Notes under the pieces: generated by a model
The model's input: only the letters and a program-made list of their open reading frames with translations
Told to the model about the DNA's origin: nothing
Databases searched by the model: none
Source of the DNA: CAZJCK01 sp964544635
GTDB taxonomy: Bacteria > Zixibacteria > MSB-5A5 > GN15 > FEB-12
NCBI GenBank assembly: GCA_964544635.1
Contig: CAZJCK010000005.1
Span: 1-64,000 of the forward strand
Direction of reading: 5' to 3'
Length of the DNA stretch: 64,000 nucleotides
Shown here: positions 34,193 through 42,214 of the stretch, piece by piece
Layout: each line of letters opens with the position of its first letter
Numbering within the stretch: the stretch's first letter is position 1
Made by a program: the position numbers and the translations under genes

Positions 34193-35313
34193 TAGTTAAC
34201 CTCGTTTGGTTTGGCGCCGATGCCGGTATCCGGAATGCTCTCGGCGGTCGCTCCCTTGAACCAGCCTTTGGTCTTCAGACAGAACCTCACCAGCATCAGC
34301 ATGACCGGGACTTCGATGAGCACGCCAACGACCGTGGCTACTGCGGCGCCCGAGTTCAGACCGAACAGGATGACGGCTGTAGCGATGGCCACCTCGAAGT
34401 GATTCGAGGCGCCGATCATGGCCGCCGGAGCGGCATCTTCGTATTTCAGTTTCAACAGCCGGGCCAGGATATAACCGATCAGGAAGATGACCACCGTCTG
34501 GACAAACAGCGGTACCGCGATCAGGGCGATATCGAGCGGCTGGGTCAAGAGAATCTCACCCTTCAGTATGAACAGCACAAACAGTGTGACCAGCAGGGCT
34601 CCGACGGCGATGGGGGTGAGACGGTTCAGGAAGACGCGGTTGAAGTAGTCGATTCCTTTGGTCTGCAGGATTTGTTTGCGGGTGACATAACCGGATGCCA
34701 GCGGCAGGCCGACATAGACGAGGACCGACAGGATGATCGTATCCCACGGGATTGGCATCTGGTTCACGGACAGGAGCAGACCGCCGAGGGGTGCATACAG
34801 TACCAGCATCATCAGCGAATTAACCGCCACCATGACCAGCGTCAGGGCGTCGTTGCCGCGGGCCAGATAGCCCCACATCAGAACCATGGCGGTGCACGGC
34901 GCAATGCCGAGCAATATGGCGCCGGAGATATAGGAACGATAAAGCGGCACTTCCTCGCCACGGATCAGGTCGGTGCCGGTGATCCAGTCGTTGAACAGGT
35001 AGCCCAGAAAGAAGTAGGCGATGGCGTACATGGTGAACGGTTTGACCGCCCAGTTGATAAACAGGGTCAGCAGGACCGGGCGGGGGGCTTTGGCAGCGGC
35101 GGTGACACGGGAAAAGTCGATCTTCACCATGATCGGAAACATCATGAAAAACAGACAGATCGCGATCGGAATCGATACTTCGGCATACGACAGTTCACTC
35201 AAGAGTACCCCAAGATTGGGCCAGAGGGCGCCGACTACGGCGCCGCCGACAATGGCCAGCGTTACCCAAACAGACAGGTAACGTTCAAAGATCGATAAAC
35301 GGCGTTCAGCCAT
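34192..35313 (-). CDS. acr3: Acr3-type arsenite efflux transporter
   Basis: Ten-helix inner-membrane permease of the bile/arsenite/riboflavin transporter superfamily that exports arsenite. The N-terminus RLSIFERYLSVWVTLAIVGG is typical, as is the conserved helix GAILLGIAPCTAMVLMWGYL with the essential cysteine. GASNHFEVAIATAVILFGLN matches the Acr3 helix-9 signature. The length of 373 aa is normal. It lies between arsR (22-base gap) and arsC (overlap). Confidence 0.93.
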   Translation of the reverse strand: MAERRLSIFERYLSVWVTLAIVGGAVVGALWPNLGVLLSELSYAEVSIPIAICLFFMMFPIMVKIDFSRVTAAAKAPRPVLLTLFINWAVKPFTMYAIAYFFLGYLFNDWITGTDLIRGEEVPLYRSYISGAILLGIAPCTAMVLMWGYLARGNDALTLVMVAVNSLMMLVLYAPLGGLLLSVNQMPIPWDTIILSVLVYVGLPLASGYVTRKQILQTKGIDYFNRVFLNRLTPIAVGALLVTLFVLFILKGEILLTQPLDIALIAVPLFVQTVVIFLIGYILARLLKLKYEDAAPAAMIGASNHFEVAIATAVILFGLNSGAAVATVVGVLIEVPVMLMLVRFCLKTKGWFKGATAESIPDTGIGAKPNEVN

Positions 35314-35334
35314 TGTGCTTGCCTACCTTCCTTT

Positions 35335-35676
35335 CTAACATGGTCCGGCGCAGGTGTGGTTTGAATGGCGCGCCAGATCGTCGCTGTACGGTTGACGCTC
35401 AGCCAGTTGGCCGACAAGGCTCACTACTTGCCCGATAACCGGGTCACTGGATTCGGTCAGGCGGTAATGGACCCAGCGGCCGGCCCGACGGTCATTCACA
35501 AGGCTGAGCTGTCTGAGCTTGCCCATGTGGCGGGAGACTGTCGGCTGCGGGACTTCCAGGATCTCGGTCAGGTCGCAGACACACAGTTCGCCCTTTGTCA
35601 ACAGGACAAGCATGCGCAGTCGGATTGGCTCGGAGAGGGCCTTGAAGATATCGGCTTCGCGAGTCGCTATATTCAT
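35335..35676 (-). CDS. arsR: ArsR/SmtB-family metalloregulator
   Basis: Winged-helix repressor of 113 aa controlling the ars operon. The metal-sensing helix has ELCVCDLTEI, the classic CVC arsenite site. The recognition helix is QPTVSRHMGKLRQLSLV. An extra C-terminal tail ending HTCAGPC adds two more cysteines that could form or extend the arsenite site. The ATG lies seven bases after TATATT, with no Shine-Dalgarno, so the message may be leaderless. A palindrome covers the -10 box and start codon, as expected for autorepression. Confidence 0.93.
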   Translation of the reverse strand: MNIATREADIFKALSEPIRLRMLVLLTKGELCVCDLTEILEVPQPTVSRHMGKLRQLSLVNDRRAGRWVHYRLTESSDPVIGQVVSLVGQLAERQPYSDDLARHSNHTCAGPC

Positions 35677-35689
35677 GTATGCGAATATA
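35668..35689. promoter_or_regulatory. probable ArsR operator
   Basis: Inverted repeat TATATTC-N8-GAATATA overlapping the arsR start codon and its -10 box. A second palindrome AATATAT-CA-ATATATT (35684-35699) overlaps it. Autorepression of the ars operon is inferred. Confidence 0.55.
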
Positions 35690-35711
35690 TCAATATATTA
35701 GCTGAGCGCAA
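35684..35711 (-). promoter_or_regulatory. arsR promoter, probably leaderless
   Basis: On the minus strand TTGCGC (35711-35706), 16-nt spacer, TATATT (35689-35684), then seven bases to the ATG at 35676. Confidence 0.55.
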
Positions 35712-35716
35712 TACGT

Positions 35717-35732
35717 AAAATATTCGTATTTT
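35717..35732. promoter_or_regulatory. palindrome AAAATA-TTCG-TATTTT between divergent genes
   Basis: Perfect 6-bp arms containing ATATTCG, which is also present in the arsR operator. It lies between the arsR promoter and the promoter of the cysteine-rich gene and may be a second ArsR site. Confidence 0.4.
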
Positions 35733-35749
35733 CGCTGCAAATATATCTC

Positions 35750-35778
35750 TTGGAAAAGCCGGATAAATACTGTATTAT
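35750..35778 (+). promoter_or_regulatory. promoter of the cysteine-rich HMA gene
   Basis: TTGGAA (35750-35755), 17-nt spacer, TATTAT (35773-35778). It predicts a leader of about 240 nt. Apart from these sites, the 351 bases between arsR and the HMA gene contain no coding region. Confidence 0.45.
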
Positions 35779-36027
35779 ATCGCAGAGGGGACGGCCAATT
35801 GCAACCGGTTCGGTTGCCGTACAGAATCCGAGAAATCGGGATGATTTTTGGAACGAATCGGCCGGCCACGGTGTTTAACTCAGCAACGGCCTGAAAGCCG
35901 ACAGAATTGGTCCACGTAATCAGTTCTGCGCTCGCTACTACCGATAATGATGAAAATCGACTCAAAGTAAATGACGATGAAATTTAACACCCGCAACCCG
36001 CAACCGCAGAACGAGGAGCTCCCCGGT

Positions 36028-36839
36028 ATGAAAAAACTACTTACGCTCAGCATCGCGGCCTTCGCCCTGATGGCATTTATGGCCGCCCCGACCAGTTTCG
36101 CCTGCGGCGAGAAGGCTGAAAACGCCAAGACCGCCTCGGCCGAAAAGTCCTGTGACTCCAAAGCCACCACCGCCAAGTTAGCCTCCGCCAAGGACAAGAC
36201 CTGCAGCGCCAGCAAGGCGACCATGACTTCGGCTGACAAGAAGGAATGCGCCAGCAAGGCCACCATGACTTCGGCCGAGAAGAAGGAATGCGNNNNNNNN
36301 NNNNNNNNNNNNNNNNNNNNNNNNNNNNNNNNNNNNNNNNNNNNNNNNNNNNNNNNNNNNNNNNNNNNNNNNNNNNNNNNNNNNNNNNNNNNAAGAAGGA
36401 ATGCGCCAGCAAGGCCACCATGACTTCGGCCGAGAAGAAGGAATGCGCCGCTTTGTGCGCCGACAAGGCGACCGGCATGGCCAAGTACATTACTGAAGAA
36501 CAGTGCCGCACCCTGTGCGCCCCGTACGGCGAGACCGCCACGGTCCGCATGGTGTCGATTGAAGGTATGACCTGTGGTGGCTGCGAAAACGCCATCAAGA
36601 CCGCGCTGACCGAGATGGACGGCGTCTACAAGGTCGCCAAGGTTTGCCACGAGGCCGGTTTTGCCCTGGTCGTCGCTGACAAGAACTTGGTGCAGGACAA
36701 TGTGCTGACACAGACTGTCGCCAATAAGGGCTTCAAGGCTGAGATCATCCCGGCTGCCGCCACGATGACTGCCGACAAGGCCGAAGGCGCCACCTGCAGT
36801 GGTAAGAAGGCCGAAGGTACGTCGGCCGCCGCTTACTAA
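36028..36839 (+). CDS. secreted cysteine-rich repeat protein with C-terminal HMA domain (interrupted by assembly gap)
   Basis: Exported metal-binding protein facing the ars operon. ATG 36028 (GAGGAG upstream) starts a signal peptide (MKKLLTLSIAAFALMAFMAA). A lysine/cysteine-rich region follows, built of a 14-residue unit (ASKATMTSADKKEC), then a heavy-metal-associated domain (VRMVSIEGMTCGGCENAIKT) like MerP/CopZ. A run of 100 N (36293-36392) interrupts the repeats and shifts the apparent frame by one base. Because the same unit continues on both sides, this is one gene with an unresolved repeat number. It may scavenge arsenite, copper or mercury in the periplasm; arsenic linkage comes only from the neighbourhood. 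Confidence 0.82.
36208..36446 (+). repeat. 42-bp tandem coding repeats around a 100-N gap
   Basis: Full 42-bp units at 36208-36249, 36250-36291 and 36405-36446, plus the last 12 bases of another unit at 36393-36404. The 100 N between them is a placeholder. Frame continuity needs a true gap of 29 + 42k bases. Confidence 0.88.
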
Positions 36840-36865
36840 GCTTAGCTGAGCGATCTGACGATATG

Positions 36866-36896
36866 AAAGCGGGAGCGTTGGCTCCCGCTTTTTTTG
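36866..36896 (+). terminator. terminator of the cysteine-rich HMA gene
   Basis: Stem AGCGGGAGC/GCTCCCGCT (loop GTTG) followed by a T run. Confidence 0.85.
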
Positions 36897-37005
36897 TGCC
36901 CGGAAGCGGCTGAATCGACTAAACGGGAGTAAAACCACTGTCGTTTAACCTGTGGAGATAGCAAGAGGTCTTGCCCTGAACCTGATCAAACGGCTACATT
37001 GCACC

Positions 37006-38001
37006 GTGCGCTTACGTCATTTCACAGCACTGCTGGGGCTGCTCATCCTGAGCGGCTCGGTTGAAGCGGCCCGTTTCGCCGGCGAGGCGTTCACCCTTGG
37101 CGTGGGCGGCCGCGGCCTGGCCATGGGCGGCGCCGTGGTGGCCGGACCGGCCGACGGTACCGCGTCGTATTGGAACCCCGCCCTGATGAACCGCTTGGAC
37201 GGCCGTTACCTGTCGGCGATGCACGCCGAAACCTTCGGCTCCCTGCTTAACCATGACTTCGTCGGCTATGTCGATGCCCGCCCGGGTGGCGACGGATTCG
37301 TGCAGGCGTTCGGCTTCTATGTCTATTACCTCGGTGGTGGCGGCATCAACCTGACACGCCTCAACCCCAATACCGGCCGTCCGGAGGTCGAGCGCGAAGA
37401 ATCACATGGTGATTACCTTGTCTCGGCGGCGCTGTCGGGAAGGCTGATGGATCGGATCGACATCGGTGCTACCGCCAAGATCATCTATCGTGACATCGGC
37501 ACGGAATCGGGGTATGGTCTGACGCTTGATGTTGGTGCGCTCTACGATGCCACCCCGTGGGCGACACTCGGCCTGATGGTGAGCGATGTAACCACCGGCT
37601 TCATTCGTTACTCGGGTGGTTCGCTCATCCGGGATGAAGCGGGAGATTTTGAAAGCGACGCCAATACCGAGACGATCTACCCCACGGTGCGACCCGGCCT
37701 CCGGCTGCATCACGCCTACGACGACTTCACCGGATCGATCAGCTACACCGGTGACATCCGTTTCGAGAGCCTTGAGCGGACCGCCCAGTTGTGGAGCGGG
37801 CCGTTCTCCATGGATACCCACTATGGCGTCGAGGTTGGCTGGCGCGAGATGATTTTCGGCCGGGCCGGATTTGATATTGGTCGTTTCACTGCCGGCGGCG
37901 GCGTGATAGTTCGCGACATCACGGTCGACTTCGCCTACCTGCACGATGACGATTTCGACGGTACCTTTCGGGTCAGTGCCGGTTACCGCTGGGGCGACTG
38001 A
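37006..38001 (+). CDS. PorV/PorQ-like outer membrane beta-barrel protein
   Basis: Predicted outer-membrane barrel of 331 aa. Start GTG 37006 is chosen because it gives a compact signal peptide (MRLRHFTALLGLLILSGSVE); GTG 36952 would add 18 residues. The mature N-terminus GVGGRGLAMGGAVVAGPADG, then ASYWNPALMN, is the conserved start of the PorV/PorQ (FadL-like) family. The rest is amphipathic beta-strand, ending in an aromatic strand (FRVSAGYRWGD). PorV acts in type IX secretion in Bacteroidetes, but many relatives have no known role. No type IX genes are nearby. Confidence 0.72.
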   Translation: MRLRHFTALLGLLILSGSVEAARFAGEAFTLGVGGRGLAMGGAVVAGPADGTASYWNPALMNRLDGRYLSAMHAETFGSLLNHDFVGYVDARPGGDGFVQAFGFYVYYLGGGGINLTRLNPNTGRPEVEREESHGDYLVSAALSGRLMDRIDIGATAKIIYRDIGTESGYGLTLDVGALYDATPWATLGLMVSDVTTGFIRYSGGSLIRDEAGDFESDANTETIYPTVRPGLRLHHAYDDFTGSISYTGDIRFESLERTAQLWSGPFSMDTHYGVEVGWREMIFGRAGFDIGRFTAGGGVIVRDITVDFAYLHDDDFDGTFRVSAGYRWGD

Positions 38002-38016
38002 GAATCGACCGCGTCG

Positions 38017-38655
38017 TCAGTGGGCCGCAACCAATTCCTCGGCATGGGCCTTTGCCCGGGGCCAGTAGATGTCGACGACGAACATGCCGCGCAGTTCATT
38101 GACATCATACCCCACCGCCTGATCGTCCGGATACTTCTTCTCCAGGATCGTCAACACCTCTTCACTCATGGTGGCCTTGTCGCCGTGACAGTTCAGGCAG
38201 AGCTGCATGGTGCGAATGGGGCGGTAGTAGTGGTAGACCAGCTCACCGTTATTTTTTGACCAGTAGTCGTAATGTTCGACCGGCACACTGCCGGTATCGG
38301 CGAACCTCGCCAGGATTTCGTACTGGGCGGAATCGACAGCGTTGTCGGGATTGCGGTTGCGGTCTGATACCCGGTTGATGCTCCAGACCTGGTCCATGGC
38401 GAACTCGCGGGTCAGTTCCGGCGCTTTCATCTGGCAGACTGAGATTGCGTTGGGCGGCCCGCCCTCGCTCATCGCCGCCATCAGTTCCTTCTTCAGTGAA
38501 CGTCCATAATCGTCCACCAGCCGGGTCGCTGCCTGGAGCGCCAGTTCTGCCTCGGCCTTGCCGACCGGGGCGGTGTTTTGTCCTTCCTGGGAATCCCCGC
38601 CGCAGCCGGTAATCAGCAAGACGGCCGTCAGCCCGAATGAAACGATACCTCGCAT
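38017..38655 (-). CDS. DUF3365-type c-haem lipoprotein
   Basis: Predicted periplasmic lipoprotein of 212 aa: signal and lipobox (LLITGCGG), a helical sensor-like domain (AISVCQMKAPELTREFAMDQ) and one haem-c motif CLNCH at about residues 153-157, followed by a YDVNELRGMFVVDIYWPR segment. This is the DUF3365 (Tll0287-like) family, haem-binding domains also found in sensor kinases. GGAGGTG precedes the ATG. It is convergent with the PorV-like gene and probably acts in redox sensing or electron transfer. Confidence 0.83.
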   Translation of the reverse strand: MRGIVSFGLTAVLLITGCGGDSQEGQNTAPVGKAEAELALQAATRLVDDYGRSLKKELMAAMSEGGPPNAISVCQMKAPELTREFAMDQVWSINRVSDRNRNPDNAVDSAQYEILARFADTGSVPVEHYDYWSKNNGELVYHYYRPIRTMQLCLNCHGDKATMSEEVLTILEKKYPDDQAVGYDVNELRGMFVVDIYWPRAKAHAEELVAAH

Positions 38656-38732
38656 GGCAACACCTCCATCTCAAGTGGTCCTGTCATACAATACGGACTT
38701 CAGCCGCCATGATGCAAGCTCTTGTGGCAGAT

Positions 38733-41357
38733 TTAAAAGGCGAGGCCGACGTGGATATAGGTTTCGTCGATGCTCGGCTCGTCATCGGTCACGCCGTAAC
38801 CGAATTCGATCGGGCCGATCGGGGAATCGACCGCCAGGTAGGCGCCAAAGCCGTTGCGAACATTGGCCAGCTTGATACTCTCAGTTTGGCCGTATACGTT
38901 GCCGATATCCCAGCGCAGCGACAGGAAGAGCCTGAGCGGCAGGCGGAAACGCAGCTCGTTGCTGATGAGGAAGAACTTGTCGCCGGCCAGTTGATAGGTG
39001 TTGTAGCCGGAGAACGAATGAGCGCCGCCGAGATAGAATTTCTCGGTGGGCGGCAGACCGGAACGGGACAGCCCGAGAGCAGCACGCGGGTGGTAGTTGA
39101 CATCGCTGCCCAGCCGGATATACATCTCACCGGTTGAATAGAAACGGGTGTACTCGATGTCGCCGCCGAACAGCTTGCCGGCCAGGCGCAACTGCAAATG
39201 GTACTTGCTGCCGCGTTCGGGGAAGGGAATGCGGTCGAAGTTTTCAAGCAGCGACTCCAGCGTGATGAGGCGGAGGTTGTACTTGTCGGTATGGCGGCTG
39301 GAATGCAGCCGGGTTTCGATTTCCTCGAAAGCCACGCCGCCACTCACCTGTCCGAGCCGTGCAAGTTGCTGGCCGACAGTGAACTCGACACCGTCGGTTT
39401 TCTCCTTGCGACGATCGAACACATCACCATCGAGAGCATACAGGCTCCGAATCAGGCGGCTGTGATAAAAACGGAGCCCGGCTGTCAGGTAGGTCGACCA
39501 GATGCGGTTGGCCCGCAGGCCGGCATAGTAATGGCGGCGATCGGGAGAGTAGCGGCCGTGCAGCCGCGCCTCGATGCCGGCGCCAAGCAGGTTGTCATCG
39601 AGTATCGTTATGAACTCTTCAGAGTCGTAGTCGTCATGCCAGTGCCAGCCGAGTCGTACCTGGGTGTAGGCCTTTTCAGTGACGCGCAACTGCACCGTCG
39701 CATCACCGTCGGATCTCACCACATCGACCGTCACCCGGTCGAACAGGTCGGTACCGTACAGGTTGGACAATCCCCTCGTCGCTTTCTCGTTGGAGTAGGC
39801 CTGGCCCGGCTTGAGTGGAAAGTACGAACGGACATACCAGTCGGCGGTACGCTGATTATCCAGCACCACGACATTATCGATCACGGCCTCGTTGACCAGA
39901 ATGGTGAGACGCTGCTGGTCGTAGTCGAAGTTGGCCGATTCAACGAAGGCGAGGTCGACACCGAGTCGGTGGTAAACTTCGACGATGCTGTCGAGTCCCG
40001 CCCGGATTCGGCTGCTGGTCAGGTACTCGGCGTCGCCGATTAAGAGGGCTGCCAGGCTGCTGTCATCGATTACGGTATTGTTTTCAAATGACAACTGGAC
40101 CGCGTCGACGGCCAGCGACGGCCAGACGGTCAGTTCGAGGCTTGCCGAGGGAATCGCGGTATCGTTTTGCTGCTCCCAAATCAACGTGGCTTCGAGACGG
40201 AACAGGTCGTGGCGGACGCAGAGATTCTTGAGATACTGACCAAGCTGCCAGGTTGGCAGGGTCTGATCGGAGAGCCGCCGCCGGGCGTCGGCGACTACAC
40301 CGTTGGTGGTGTCGGACGACTCGACGGCCGAAATGTGGACCAGGTCTTCGTCCTGGCGCCGCTCGATGCGTGCCCTGATCTCGCGGGCTGCTTCCCGTCC
40401 GGCCCGATAGCCGATGCCAATCAGGCTGTCCTTGTACTTGAAGTCGGTGGTGGTAAAGGTGCCCAGTTCCGGTTTTACCAGGTAGTCGGCGAGCGCGATC
40501 TGCTCGACCAGCTTGTTGTAGGTCATGATCGTGGTCACCTGGCCGGCCAGATCGAACGGTGTGCGGAGATCTTCTTTGGAGAGGAGTGGTGTGGCCGTGT
40601 TGACAGCCACAATGAACAGCCCGGAGTCGCTCATGGTGTGCGCGATATCGACCGGAATCGGATTGACAATGCCGCCATCCATGAGAATCTGTCCGTTCGT
40701 TTCCAGGCCGCTCAGCGCCAGCGGGAAAGCCACTGTCGCCCGCATGGCGTCGGCCAGCGAACCAGCGTCGAGCACGACTTCCTCACCCGACACGACATCG
40801 GTGCAGACCGTCTTGAACGGTATCGGCAGGCGGCTGAAGTCGCCCGCGGCGCGATAAGCGGCCTCGGTGGTCAGTGAGGTCAGCAGGGCGGTGAGACGTT
40901 GCGCCTGGGTGAGGGCTTGCGGTACCACCGGACGCAGATTGTTGAAGCGGATGGCGACCAGGTGCTGATCGCGGTCCTGCCTCTGGGTGAGGAACATCTG
41001 GCGGCGCGACGGTTCGCTTGAGAAAAGGCCGCGGAAATCGGTGCGCATGACAATCGCTTCTATTTCGTCGGCGGAGTACCCGGCCGAATAGAGGCCGCCG
41101 ACAATGCCACCCATCGAAGTGCCTGCGATCGCCTCAATCGAAATCCCTGCCTCGTTAAACGCCTGCAGCACGCCGATAGTGCTCAGGCCGCGGGCGCCGC
41201 CTCCGGAGATGGCCAGGCCGATCGGGAAGCTGCGCGAAGTATCGGCGGGATCAGCGCCGTCGAGTCCGCCCACCACGATACGCTCGATCGGAGCCGACGA
41301 GGCCGGCGTCAGCCCGGTACTGCCCAGCAGGAGAATGACAAGCAGGGCAGTTTTCAC
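38733..41357 (-). CDS. patatin-like phospholipase fused to POTRA and BamA-like barrel
   Basis: PlpD-like (type Vd) outer-membrane protein of 874 aa. GTG 41357 gives a signal peptide (KTALLVILLLGSTGLTPASS); a TTG at 41420 would overlap the opposite gene. The patatin domain has the oxyanion loop SGGGARG, nucleophile elbow GTSMG and catalytic DGG (ILMDGGIVNP). A POTRA-like segment (LTILVNEAVIDNVVVLDNQR) and a C-terminal Omp85/BamA barrel follow, ending in PIGPIEFGYG and a terminal phenylalanine (HVGLAF), the usual barrel signal. Ser/Asp residues are intact, so it should be an active lipase moved across or anchored in the outer membrane. Confidence 0.88.
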   Translation of the reverse strand: MKTALLVILLLGSTGLTPASSAPIERIVVGGLDGADPADTSRSFPIGLAISGGGARGLSTIGVLQAFNEAGISIEAIAGTSMGGIVGGLYSAGYSADEIEAIVMRTDFRGLFSSEPSRRQMFLTQRQDRDQHLVAIRFNNLRPVVPQALTQAQRLTALLTSLTTEAAYRAAGDFSRLPIPFKTVCTDVVSGEEVVLDAGSLADAMRATVAFPLALSGLETNGQILMDGGIVNPIPVDIAHTMSDSGLFIVAVNTATPLLSKEDLRTPFDLAGQVTTIMTYNKLVEQIALADYLVKPELGTFTTTDFKYKDSLIGIGYRAGREAAREIRARIERRQDEDLVHISAVESSDTTNGVVADARRRLSDQTLPTWQLGQYLKNLCVRHDLFRLEATLIWEQQNDTAIPSASLELTVWPSLAVDAVQLSFENNTVIDDSSLAALLIGDAEYLTSSRIRAGLDSIVEVYHRLGVDLAFVESANFDYDQQRLTILVNEAVIDNVVVLDNQRTADWYVRSYFPLKPGQAYSNEKATRGLSNLYGTDLFDRVTVDVVRSDGDATVQLRVTEKAYTQVRLGWHWHDDYDSEEFITILDDNLLGAGIEARLHGRYSPDRRHYYAGLRANRIWSTYLTAGLRFYHSRLIRSLYALDGDVFDRRKEKTDGVEFTVGQQLARLGQVSGGVAFEEIETRLHSSRHTDKYNLRLITLESLLENFDRIPFPERGSKYHLQLRLAGKLFGGDIEYTRFYSTGEMYIRLGSDVNYHPRAALGLSRSGLPPTEKFYLGGAHSFSGYNTYQLAGDKFFLISNELRFRLPLRLFLSLRWDIGNVYGQTESIKLANVRNGFGAYLAVDSPIGPIEFGYGVTDDEPSIDETYIHVGLAF

Positions 41358-41419
41358 TTGCCAACTATTCTGTCGGATCAAACCTTGCAACAAGAACGAT
41401 GCCCTTCGAGGTGTACTCA

Positions 41420-42214
41420 ATGTCGGTTACTGCTAAAGAAATAAAGATATTACGATCACTCTCAACAAAAAAGGGTCGTCGCGAGCAGTCGCAGTTCGTC
41501 GCCGAAGGCGTGCGCCTGCTCGAAGAGGCCTTTCGTTTCGGGTTTCTGCCGGGTCGGCTGTATGCCAACCCGTCGAGCCTCACCGATCGCGGCATCGAAC
41601 TGACCAAACGAGCGCAGCGCCAGAACATATCAGTTTTACAACTGAACAGTCGTGATCTCGCAAAAATCAGCGACACCGAAACAAGCCAGGGCCTGCTGGG
41701 CGTTTTCGACATGCCGTCGACGACCCTGGCCGAACTTTCGGCCACCGGGCCTCGTACCGTATTGGTGTGCGATCGAATCAGCGATCCCGGCAATCTCGGC
41801 ACCCTGATTCGTGCCGCACTGGCCTTCGGCTTTCAGGCGGTCGTTTTGACCGCCGGTTCGGTCGAGCCGTTTGCACCCAAAACGGTTCGCTCGTCAGCCG
41901 GCGCCGTCTTTGGGCTGCCGGTCGTACTGGCAAACACCGAGGATCTGCTGGGCTGGGTCGAGACATCCAACGCCCTGCTGGTAGCCTCGGATGCCGCTGC
42001 GCACAAGGAGCTGGACGGTACCATGCTGGTCGGGGAGCGCCCGGTAGTGCTGGCGATTGGCTCGGAGGCGGAGGGGCTGGACGAGGTCATCGGTGACAAG
42101 GCGAGCGTGCGCTGCCGTATTGCTCACCAGCCGACCGTGGAGTCGCTCAACGCCGCCATGGCCGGATCGATCCTGATGAAACAAGTGTATGACATTCACG
42201 AGGCCCGAAGATGA
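41420..42214 (+). CDS. TrmH/SpoU-family RNA 2'-O-methyltransferase
   Basis: SPOUT methyltransferase acting on rRNA or tRNA with S-adenosylmethionine. An N-terminal substrate-binding domain (LSTKKGRREQSQFVAEGVRL) precedes the knotted catalytic domain: VCDRISDPGNLGTLIRAALA (motif 1), VVLAIGSEAEGL (motif 2) and QPTVESLNAAMAGSILM (motif 3). The ATG at 41420 follows GAGG by eight bases. The length of 264 aa matches RlmB/TsnR relatives. The target nucleotide is unknown. The ATGA overlap with the next gene shows coupling. Confidence 0.9.
   Translation: MSVTAKEIKILRSLSTKKGRREQSQFVAEGVRLLEEAFRFGFLPGRLYANPSSLTDRGIELTKRAQRQNISVLQLNSRDLAKISDTETSQGLLGVFDMPSTTLAELSATGPRTVLVCDRISDPGNLGTLIRAALAFGFQAVVLTAGSVEPFAPKTVRSSAGAVFGLPVVLANTEDLLGWVETSNALLVASDAAAHKELDGTMLVGERPVVLAIGSEAEGLDEVIGDKASVRCRIAHQPTVESLNAAMAGSILMKQVYDIHEARR

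Noticed and set aside
35971..36839. Two separate genes or a frameshift in the cysteine-rich protein
   Set aside because: The frame change falls across exactly 100 N, a placeholder length. The same repeat unit continues on both sides.
38733..41420. Longer start (TTG 41420) for the patatin fusion
   Set aside because: It would begin on top of the divergent SpoU start codon and place a long polar stretch before the signal peptide; GTG 41357 gives a normal signal sequence.
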